The notes under the pieces were generated by a model that did not search any database, was not told the DNA's origin, and saw only the letters and a program-made list of their open reading frames with translations. Positions 11,811-23,100 of a stretch of DNA of 64,000 bases are shown here, piece after piece. Every line of letters begins with the position of its first letter. The first letter of the stretch is position 1. Position numbers and translations under genes: made by a program. The stretch covers positions 231,371-295,370 of the forward strand of contig NMRA01000229.1 of the NCBI GenBank assembly GCA_002633005.1. Reading direction: 5' to 3'. This stretch comes from Phoronis australis. Lineage: Eukaryota > Phoronida > Phoronidae.

Positions 11811-12654
11811 GGGGGGGGGGGGGGGGTGGGGGTGCTAAACAGGTGTAGTCCAAGGGAGGCACCAGGCATTTGTTAACTAGGGGGTTACACAGCTACCAAC
11901 TGGGGAGGTGAGGGTGCCACTTAGTGAGGTTTCGACGGGGGGGGGGGCAAGGCTCCAAGACTGGTCCTGCTCAGTCACAAATTTACCTACCCTGGTTAGT
12001 ATGAGCTCATACTCTGCCCCTGGCTTTGATTTGTGCGGCACTGTACAGCATCTCAGATGTTCTGAAGTGTCTTTAGCTTGACTGACTAAACCCACAAAGC
12101 CTTTGTTATCGCACTTAATTGATGAAAACTCTCTAAACGAACAGAAATGGCCTGCGTTCTTCATTTTAATTTTAAGAACATGATAGCGTCAAAACCAGTC
12201 CTTACAAATAACAATTCTTACAAATTGAAACTTCAAAAGGATTTATTTCCATTTAATTGACCTGCAATTGTCAAATAAATGAAAATGGAAGAAAACAAGA
12301 GGGTTACATGTACAAGTGTTTTTATATATCCTCAAACGTAATGTTAACTAACTCACTGGACAAAGGTTATCGGGTTCAGTTTTGATACTCGCGTAATTTA
12401 TCCAGGAAACAACATGCTTTCATTCGAAGGACCTTAGGCCTGACTTTATATATAACAATTTAAAGCAGATTTCTTGTTCAAAATTTCGTTCAAATTGTCT
12501 GTAAACTTTGCCCATCATTTCCAAAATCGACAGTTTTGCAAGGTTATTTTCACAAAAAATAATGGTTGAGACAAGATATTTTTGGCCAGTCATCAACATT
12601 AACTCTTTACCTGTAGCTGTCTGTTCAAGAAGTTACATAAACCTACAAAGGTGC
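11811..12654. other. G-rich junction and unassigned sequence
   Basis: Poly-G tracts lie at 11811-11826 and about 11937-11947. A 95-codon minus-strand frame (11877-12164) contains the poly-G as a proline run and has no recognisable domain. Nothing else was recognised. Confidence 0.4.
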
Positions 12655-14163
12655 AATATGACAGTAAACGGTCACTAAAATTAGCTAGGAAAAGTGGTCT
12701 GTGCATTTTCTCCCCTGTATAGAACAAAGCCGTCAAATTTGAGTAAATGACAAATAATTATTTGCAGTATACATTGGTTATTCCAGACACCAAAGTACAT
12801 CTTTCAATCTATTTTGTAAGTTGCTTCTTTCCGTTGTTGAAAACATGGAATTTTGGAGATGGCTAATATGACCAATTGCGGTCTATTGCTCCAGCGGCGA
12901 AATTAGGGGGCATTGAGTGCACAAAGTTTGGCTTTTGGATTTTTGTTAGGATATCTATCCATGTACAAGAAATGAAGTTGTTTTGAATTTTGACGTATAG
13001 ACTGATTTTTGAAAATCTACTGGTTTTTGTGTACACTGCTTCTTAATCCAGGTACCTATGCGAAATTTTACAGTAACAGTTTTCTGATAGAAAAGAATGG
13101 GCAAACAACTAATTTGTAGCTTTGAAATAGCTTTTTTACATTGGTTGCAGTTTATGACTCAAGAAATGACCTCATTTCTTCCTACAGTAAAATTAATGGC
13201 GCTGATACAAGGATGTGCGTCACCATAAACAAGAAACACGGGGTCACATTTTTAGGATTGTTATGGTACTAAAGAATGTTCACTGTGTGGTAAATGACAA
13301 AGATCACAACTAAAGTCGATATTGTTTGGAGCACTTAATGTATTGTTGTCAACATTCGAGAATTACAAAACTGGATTGAAAAGCGGGACACACGGATGAA
13401 GAGCTGGACATCTGTATCTATGCTAAAACGTAACCGTGAACTTTTCGCTGCATCACCAAAAAATCCCGACATCGCTTTTTGTCATAACACCCAGAAGCAG
13501 ACGACGGCATTGTGTCACGTATTTTAGTCGAATAGGAAGTCGCAGGCACCGCAAAAACTCATGAATTTCCCTTTTTTCTTTTAGTCGAACGGGAAAATAT
13601 TGTTATGTCGCGTGGGACATCACAGTAGTACACGTATGTCATAATATGTCAATTTTGCCGTGTGTCGAAAACAGGGACATTTTCATAGCGTTAAAATGTC
13701 ACTGGAAAAATTTCAAGAAGTGGGCCAGTCCGCCGGAAGTGGGACAGTTGGAGGGTACGCTCTCGGTAACATAAAATATTTGAATCTTTAACAAAGTATT
13801 TTTTTATTTTTTGTACTCCCGAATATAGGTAACTACATGCACTGATATTATAGAAAAAATACAAATCAGTAATGATATATACATGCATATGCATTCACAT
13901 ACACAGTACACTTAGCTATGCAAATAAACACGACACGACTAGTTTGTCGTAAATCGAGTTTAAAAAATAATTGCTGGGCGCTCAGGTGGACGGCTCAAAT
14001 TTTGTGAAATTTTGTTATCCGTGCACATGCCTTATTAGACATTTTCATTGAAAAAATGGATTTCTGAAAACTCCGTCGAGTCAACCGCAGGCAAAAGTAC
14101 ATGTAGATGTATTCAACATAAAGTATCAGACGGAAGATTACGGTGTCAACGTTTTAGTCATTA
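12655..14163 (+). repeat. Second duplication, copy C
   Basis: It aligns with 14522-16068 from 'aatatgacagtaaacggtc' to 'gtcaacgttttagtcatta'. The copies differ by scattered substitutions, small indels and a dinucleotide expansion present only in the second. Copy C ends exactly before an N at 14164. No gene was recognised inside. Confidence 0.9.
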
Positions 14164-14164
14164 N

Positions 14165-14521
14165 CAGGAAGCTTTCCTAAGCTTCTTTAGGCTCTGACAA
14201 CACAATTTTGTGCTGTTTGATAAACCTTGAATTATACAGGCATCACACTCCATGGGAGCAGCCATATTGAAGTAACTAAGCACAACAATACAATCTGGCT
14301 CTCTGATTGGTCAATTCAATAGAAAAGCGCCATCAAGTGGCAGGAATGTGCATCATATTTTGTGCAACAAAAACACCTTTTTTTAAAAAAATGTGCAAGT
14401 GTAGACGTGGGAACTTTTTGGAATTTGATTTATAGGTATATTATCTAGCCACATAGAAAAAACTAGGTTGCCCCCCAAAGTACTCACAAGGATGAACGCT
14501 ACGAGATCTGGCCCACCGACT
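14165..14521. other. Unique spacer between copies C and D
   Basis: This is 357 bases of single-copy sequence with no recognised feature. It is probably the true left flank of copy D. Confidence 0.4.
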
Positions 14522-15692
14522 AATATGACAGTAAACGGTCACTAAAATTACATGTAACTAGGAAATTTAGTCTGTGCATTTTCTCCCCTGTATAGAATAA
14601 AGCCGTCAAATTTGAGTAAATGACAAATAATTATTTGCTGTATATATTGGTTGTTCCAGACACCAAAGTACAACTTTCAATCTATTTTGTAAGTTGCTTC
14701 TTGTCGTTGCTGAAACCATGGAATTGTGGAGACGGGTAATATGACCAATTGCGGTCTAGTTCTCCAGCGGCGAAATTAGGGGGCATTGAGTGCACAAAAT
14801 TTGGCATTTGAATTTTTGTTAGGATATCTATACATGTACAAGAGATGAAGTTGTTTCGAATTTTGACGTATAGACTGATTTTAGAAAAACCTACTGTTTT
14901 TTGTGTACAATGCTTCTTAATCCAGCTACCTATGCGAAATTTTGCAGGAAGAGTTTTCTGATAGAAAAGAATGGGCAAACATCTAATTTGTAGCTTTGAA
15001 ATATTTTTTTACATTGGCTGCAGTTTAGGACCTCATTTCTTCCCACAGTAAAATTAATGGCGCTGATACAAGGATGTGCGTCACCGTAAACATGAAACAC
15101 CGGAACACATTTTTAGGATTGTTATGGTCCTAAAGAATGTTCACTGTGTGGGAAATGACAATGATCATAACTAAAGTCGATATTGTTTGGAACACTTGTT
15201 ATTGTTGTCAACGTTCCAGAATGACAAAACTGGATTGAAAAGCGGGACACACGGATGAAAAGCTGGACACCTGTACATGTATCTATGCCAAAACGTAACA
15301 GTGAACTGTTCGCTCCATCACCAAAAAATCCCGACATCGCTTTTTGTCATAACACCCAGAAGCAGACGACGGCATTGTGTCACGTATTTTAGTCGAATAG
15401 GTAGTCGCAGGTACCGCAAAATCCCACGAATTTCCCGTTTTCCTTTTTAGTCGAACGGGACAATATGGTTATGTCGCGTGGGACATCACAATAGTACACA
15501 TATGTCATAATATAACGTTAAAATGTCACTGGAAAAATTTCAAGAAGTGGGTCAGGCCGCCAGAAGTGGGACAGTTGGAGCGCTCTCGGTAACATAACAT
15601 TTGAATCTTTAACAAAGTATTTCTTATTTTTTGTACTCCCGAATTTAGGTAACTACATGTACTAATATTATAGAAACAATACAAATCAGTAA

Positions 15693-15789
<97 letters not shown>

Positions 15790-16068
15790 TGCATATACAT
15801 ACACATACACAGTACACATAGCTATGCAAATAAACACGACACGACTAGTTTGTCGTAAATCGAGTTTAAAAAATAATTGCTGGGCGCTCAGGTGGAGGGC
15901 TCAAATTTTGTGAAATTTTGTTATCCGTGCACATGCCTTATTAGACATTTTCATTGAAAAAATGGATTTCTGAAACCTCCGTCGAGTCAACCGCAGGCAA
16001 AAGTACATGTAGATGTATTCAACATAAAGTATCAGACGGAAGATTACGGTGTCAACGTTTTAGTCATT
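14522..16068 (+). repeat. Second duplication, copy D
   Basis: This is the counterpart of 12655-14163. It contains a long (AT)n(AC)n tract at 15695-15788 where copy C has only 'gatatatacatgcat'. Its right boundary has no N and runs on into unique sequence. Confidence 0.9.
15695..15788. repeat. (AT)n/(AC)n microsatellite
   Basis: About 40 AT dinucleotides are followed by about six AC. The tract is expanded in copy D and nearly absent from copy C. Open frames across it on both strands are artefacts of the repeat. Confidence 0.97.
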
Positions 16069-17067
16069 AATGTGATACATGTATGAGGAGTTTCAGGGTG
16101 AGTCACAGGCTGGTCGACCGACCCTCTCCGCTGTGTAAACGCAATGCACGACAAAACGAAGATCGAAGTATACTGAATTGACAGTGACAACTTATTCGCA
16201 CTGACCTGTGTGCCCAGTCTACACCGTTGGTTGTACTGTATGATGACTTGATACCAGATATTTCCCACACCATGCTGATTCATTGGTTAAATTAGCTTTT
16301 GTTATGCCAATTTTGAGTAGATAATCACCTCATACAGTACATAATGCGAATCGTTTATCCGTAGGCTCACATGCAAAATAACGATTTTTTCTCAAAACTA
16401 CTGGCTTATGTGAAACATGTCAAGGCCGCATTTCAAAGCAACATACATGTATACATGAACATGTACGTACGACAATCAAAGTGGACATTTTCCACTTAAG
16501 TCAACGATAAGTAAAAAATTTCCTTTCTCTCCCTCCTTCCCCATGCCGTTACTTCCTTTCTCCCTCCCTCCGACCCCTCTCCCTTCTTTATCTCTTCCTC
16601 CCTCCCCCTCCCTCTCTCCTACCTCACGTCATTCCCTTTTCCGTGCCTCTTCCCTCCGACCCTTCATCTCTCTTTCACCTTCCATTTTCCACAGTTTGCC
16701 CTATCTTATTCGTCCCTTTTTCCTTCCTCAGATATTTATAGAAGTCACGATATCTGTACACCTTTCATTTCACCGATTTGGATAAAAATTACGGATATTT
16801 AAGTGATAAATGGTCGTCTTTCAATCCGGTTGGTAGAACACAACTTATTCAATTTCCATCGAGATGAGATGTAAGAAGCATTTATCATTATTATAAGGAA
16901 TTTATTAACCACACGACAATCTTTGAGATCTATTTATTTGATTCCAGATATTTGACGACATAATTCTAAAACTCTCCTAACACATGAAATAGTGAAAAAG
17001 CTCATCGATAAAGACACCATCACAACACTACACATGTACATTACAATCAAAGATTGGAAGACAGGCA
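16069..17067. other. Non-coding, with a pyrimidine tract
   Basis: A strongly C/T-biased tract runs from about 16515 to 16735 (ctccctccc blocks) and could adopt non-B DNA. The 80-codon frame through it is compositional. The remainder is AT-rich with no recognised gene and lies 3' of the minus-strand gene ending at 17131. Confidence 0.5.
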
Positions 17068-17073
17068 TTTATT
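17068..17073 (-). terminator. Poly(A) signal AATAAA of the 17-25 kb three-finger gene
   Basis: On the minus strand AATAAA lies 58 bases downstream of the stop codon at 17131-17133, a plausible position for the cleavage and polyadenylation signal. Confidence 0.6.
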
Positions 17074-17130
17074 GGAAGACACAAACTCAATATTGGACTC
17101 CCTATCGTTACAACACATCTGGACATTGTT

Positions 17131-20100
17131 CTAAGCAACACTTAAGATGTATAGCAGCCACAAGAATCCAAGAATATTTGCGCCTGCCCTATGTGTACTT
17201 CCTGTACTAAAGTTGCATTTGTTCGTTTCGCAGCATTCCAGGCAGGACCAACTGTCAAGTGTCTTGTCGCAAAACGCCCCCAAACCAAGAGCAGCGTGCG
17301 ACACGTCCTCTAGCTTACAAGGACCAATTGCACAACGCTTAGTGATAAGAAGGCCTTTGCCAGCTGAAAAGGAAAAGGGAGATAATTGTCATTTTGCGAA
17401 TGTTGAAGAGATCGTATTGTCGTAGCGCCAGCCTCTTCTGCTCACACGCCATCATTTGCCCTTTGCCGATTACACGTCCATCGGTAACAAGATGACGTGA
17501 ACGATTACATACGTACTGTAAGAACATTGCATCGATGTGAAGAAAAGCACTTGCAAACTCGATTCATTGTAAAGTTAGCAAAGTATTTATATTATTCATT
17601 TATGGGTACAAGGGGTGTTTTTCATGGCAAAACATCGGTGACATTTTTGCTAAAAGTTGGCTACCAATTGTGTTTTTAAAGGGTTTGGGTAAAACGTAAG
17701 CCAACAACAGGACTGTGCTTGTGATTTGAGAAACACTGGTGCGTGCTAAACTGATTAGAATTGCTCCTAAAACAAATAATGCCAAATGTGGACGTTTAAT
17801 TTTCTTTTGTGGTGGTTCGCCCAGTTTTTTATGCGGTTGAAATTTGTCTTAACATTTGGTTATAATTTTAGAACAAAATTGTCATAGTTGTTATTAAACA
17901 ATCCCTATGCTCTTTTGCAGGCATTCTTGACTAGCTAAAAATAAAAAGTAAGTGAATTCTAACGCAAATCGCCGTTATTAAAACGCGTTGTCAAACAATG
18001 TCATTTCATCACAAAATAAAGTTTATTCTAACCTATATTTCACAGATTAAATCCTCAGCAATTCGATATTTTCCAGATACCTGGAAACACCACGAGAAAT
18101 ACTGTGATGCGTGTTTCGCGTTGAAGCATATTTTCTGCAGTCTGACTTTCCATAACCTAGTATAAAATAAAGTACTTAGGTAACTTGGAATAAGCCGTTT
18201 TAACTGTACTAACAGCCTAAGAGCCACAAGTTTCTCACTCAGGTACCAGCGGCAGATCAACAATTTACAACTACAATAAGCACCACAAATGGGCGGGGTT
18301 GTCAGCCGGTCTGTGATTGGCGAATGTTTTTGTTTAAAGCGCCATCTACAGCACAACATAAATGCCAGCTTAAACGAGAATGTGGAAAGTTCGCACGTGC
18401 AAATTTTTAAAGTATGAAATTAGAAGCGAATTATTAAGCCGTGCAAAAACAGTACATATCAAGGTTAAATTGCTCACGAAATTTTCTCCAACAGCTCAAA
18501 ACTTACATGTGCTGACTGCAAAGGGCGGCACGAAAAAAATAAACCCAGGCAGCCGGGTTCGACTCGCTCGTTACCTGCGTGTCGCTAAGTAGTAGAACAC
18601 ACGCATTTATCAATTAATTTTCCTTGGGAATTTTTTTACATCGGCGTTTCTGATTGGATGGTAGAATTCTCAACCTGTAGCGCTTTACGCAAACAAACTG
18701 GCATGACTGATGGAGGAAGTGTAAAATTTAATGTGGTCTGTTGTACAGACAAATCGTTGCTTAATTCATGTTCAAGAAATGCGAATCCCAGAAAATTGTG
18801 GTTGAGCTTTTCCGGAGTGCACTTTTCTACTGTCGCTGACTTTTGTTGACGTTGCTGTCCTGTATTCTTACAGTATGAATAACACACCGGTTTAATCGGT
18901 CAGATGCGTGTTTATTGTACTGTACATGTTTGTGCTTCAATCACGCGACTATTACACATTACTGCAGAAACGAAATAGTTGCTGTTACGCCACTTGTATA
19001 ACAAGCCTAAAAATCGTTCATAATACGCCATTTTCTGTCTTAGTTGTAATGCTAACCAATGACTGCCGAGGTTACATCAACCAGTGTTAAAGCGCGTGCT
19101 ACGGAAAGATACCTGCGATTTAACTTCACGCCGGGAACCTGCGAACTGGCTTCGAAATAAACCATACCCAATCAGCAGCGTGCCACTAGCAAAATCACAT
19201 CTAACCTACAATACTTAGTCGAAAGGGAAACAGGCCAGTCATGCTCTTGGTAATTATTAAACCAACATCTCCCTTGCTGGGCTAGGTCGCACAAAACTTC
19301 ACGGTGGATACGTTTGATTGTTGGATGCCGTCAGATGCATTGTTCAACAAGACTAACCTGGCACGTGATAATGCAACGTCATGCTTGCTATGCAGCGTAT
19401 AACTTTCATGCAACCGGGCCCAGAAAAATTACATATAATGGAATCTCTGTATTATTTCAATCATCCTCAGCTGAATGCGAGATGAGACATAATCGATTAA
19501 CAACCTAACGTTACCAAGACTTGTGCCAATAAAATTCCGTGTGCTTGAGCTCCAGATATCAAAACTGAGTAGAAGTGACATGAAGTTAGTATAAAACTGT
19601 CCTAACCTTCGTAGGCCAAGTCTGTTTCGCATGTGTCGTAGCGCTTCTCACGGTCTGTGTATCCACAGTCTTTAACGTGTTCTGGTTTACTGCACATTGT
19701 GTTATTTGGAGCGTTATCGCAAACGTAGCACTTAATTCCGCCTGAAAAAAACATGCATGTCTCTGGTCAGAACCGATGACCAGAGTTCATTTTAAGAAGT
19801 TGACAAATTACAACACGAACAACATTTTAAATTGATTTTCCAGTCAATTAGAAACCGTGGCGTAGACTTATACCGACTTGAGCGATATACTCACGCAATG
19901 ATGTCAAATACCAGTGGAGTGAATAGCGGAAATCCGTTTTTTATCCTCATTTGATTAAAAAATGAAGTCATGTCGATGAATCTTTGACCTGAATATTTCC
20001 CGTCTCTAGATGCAATCATATTACAGCTAAAAGCAAACATGACGGTGCGTTCATTGAGGATATACAAAATGTTCAGTACAAGAATCTCCAAATACCTGAT

Positions 20101-23100
20101 TAAACTACTTCTTTGGGCTCTGCACATACATATTGAGGACTTGAGCCTCTTAGCCCGGAACTCCCCGTCATGACGGCTGGGCGGAAGCTCCCTGACAAGG
20201 AATTCGGGTGGAATTCCTTGGCAGAGTAGGAAGAGGAAATAACAGGAAGGTGATTTAGGGCCCTAAACATGTCCAATTAAGGAAAAACGCACATCAGAAT
20301 TCAAATGGAACTTTCAGATACCATGCTCTTCACACTGCTTAGCTACAAAACGCTGTTAGGAATTGCTTTTCAAATATTCCAGTGTGAGAGGCTACAAAAC
20401 TATAACTTGTATCATTTTCGTGAAAACACTGTTAAAGTTGCATAAAAAGAGTTTTTGAGATTTTATCTTCGGCATTCATTTCATACAAAATTAAGTCGTG
20501 TTATCGATCCCGTTTAAGTAGAATGTACATTCTATTTTTTCTAAATTTTCCTAAAACGCAAGGTCACGTGACCAAACTAGTCCCGGATTAATACTAAAAC
20601 AAAAATAAAATTCTCTGGAACGTTTTATATTCAGAAATTCCACACTTTGCTCAGTTAAACGCTACAAGTATAGTTGTTTAGGTATTGGGCTAAACGTACA
20701 GACTTGTCGATAAAATCCTGCATGAACCTTAAAATGGCTAGGCTATTTAGATTTAGAATTGTCCGCCATGGCATTTACTACCAGTTTTGTGATGGAATTT
20801 TGCACCCGTTCCAAACGCCGTAACACCATTCAAGAGTCTATTAAATGCAAGCCGTTACATGCTTGTAGCTCACTGTAATACATGTATATCAGTACAATAC
20901 ATTATACATCGTAACACTCTTCAACGAGTCCTACTTGAGTGTTACAGTGCGCTCCAGGATCAAGTCGATATTTACTCTTCTTGCCAAGATTTTGGCTTAT
21001 ATTCCGCTTCGAGACTTGTGGCAATCTGTATTTTGGGCCGAATTTACAAAGTGGCAACCACAGATGAAAGTACCGCTATCCCAAAACTCTTAGGTCTCGC
21101 AATTTCACACTTGCTCTCGTTCCTCAAGGAAAAGGTCGTCTCATTCTGTGCTTGTTGAAGAGTGCTACAGTGCATAATGTATTGTAGTAATATATTACAG
21201 TGAGCTGCAAGCATGTAACGGCTTGCATTTAATAGGCTCTTGAATGGTGTTACGGCGTTTGGAACGGGTGGATTTTGAATGATTATTTTCTGCTAATATT
21301 GTAGACGACACCATCTTTTGAAGACTAGTGAAAAGAGGCATCAGCAGCATACCGGCAGCGATAGTGTCAGGATGACCAATAAACGACATGCTGTGACTGG
21401 GCGTAACGTGACAACAGGATGCACGATGCATGTCGGCAGCGATAGTGTGAAGATGACCAAGAAACATCATGCTGTGACTGGGTGCAAGGTGACGGCAGGA
21501 TACACGATGCATGCGGGCAACAATACATGTAGTATGAGGATGACCAGCAAACGCTATGCTATGACTGAGTGTAAGGTGAAAACAGGATGCACAGTGCATG
21601 CGGGCAGCAATAGTGTGAAGATGACCAATAAACAGCATGGGGTGACTGGGTGTAAGGTGAAGACAGGATGCACGGTACATACCAGTAGCGATAATGTGAG
21701 AATGACTAATAAACAGCATGCTGTGACTAGGTGTGAAGTGACGCCAACATACATGTACATGGTGCATATCGGCAACGATAGTGTGAGGATTATCTGAATA
21801 AACATCCTGCTGTGACTGGGTGTAAGGTGGCGACATGATGCACGGTACATAAATAAAATAACAAATGAATAAATAAATAAATAAATAACGTAATTAATTA
21901 ATTAATTAATTAATTCAGGGGCGGATCCAGGATTTTGATTTAGGGATTGCCGGGGGAGTGTACTAGCCGGAATTTTGCCTGTCAAGCACATGATGTATTT
22001 CCAGCGCATTTAAAAATGATCGAAGAGTGAACCTTAACAGGGAGGACTCGGAGTACAGTGCTACATGTATATCTACACTATTTTGTCCCGGAGATGCTTG
22101 TAGGGAAACGTGGTGTTTTGAGTGGGCGCCTTTTAGAATGTTAGCTACTTTTTCATAGGTGATTTTGGAAACCTTGAAATCGATTAACGTTCAAGAATCA
22201 GTCTCTTAGTTTCAAGGGCAATTTTCCGTGAATCATTTGTCTCGGACCCAAAGAAGCTACATTGCAGGTTATGACAGTTTCTGGAATCAGGAAAGATATG
22301 TGTGGTCCACCAAGAGAGTATTAGCAGTTTCGATATCTAATGACACGGAAAAGCTTAAACATATCTGTGACTTGGTGGACAGTGTACGAAAATCATGGAG
22401 CTTGGAACGTGCATAATGAAAACTTGAAGTCGCGTTTGAACGGCGAGGGGCCTCACGAGTTGAAGTCGCCATATATAAGCTCATGTTGCCATTGGCGAGA
22501 TGCATGTTATCTTTCAGCTGAAGTCGTTAAGCAGTTGCGACCAGCTTTAAATTGACAGACAATTTAGTATAACGTCAATTTCATGATTGGTTTTGATATA
22601 TATGCTCGATAAAATTCAAGTGGGGACTAGTCCCGGGAGCACGAGCGGTAGATACATTATACAACGCTATACAGGTAGACGCAGATTACTAATATCCAAT
22701 GCAACTACCCAGTGGGTCAAGATATAACGGCATACATTCCTCCATTTTATTCAGTTCCAGCATTCATGGTCTTCACACCCTTAACAGGACACTAGGTACT
22801 GTTTTTTCCTATTATCAGAGGTTGCCAACAACTTCCTATCTAGCACTCCGTAACATAAATGCATGTACTCTATTACACTCGTCAACCTTCAACAGTCTTG
22901 AGCAAACTTTGAAAACTCTTAAGCCAATCTGCTAATCAAGTAGGCGTGGCATAAGCTTTAGACGAATTACGCGACAACCCATCCAGAACCATAACACCCA
23001 TTCAATTACAATTTGAGGAACCTTCCGCAATCCTAGTTTCTTGCTAGAAAAGCAAAATCTCGGGAGAATCTGGGAGATATAACCGTGCATTCTCAATGAG

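Noticed and set aside
15526-15913. Tyr/Ile-rich frames on both strands
   Set aside because: Produced entirely by the (AT)n microsatellite.
16543-16785. Pro/Ser/Leu-rich 80-codon frame
   Set aside because: Compositional product of the pyrimidine tract.
18033-18359. Open frames on both strands near an AATAAA
   Set aside because: Lies in intron 2 of gene 1 with no family resemblance or complete splice structure.
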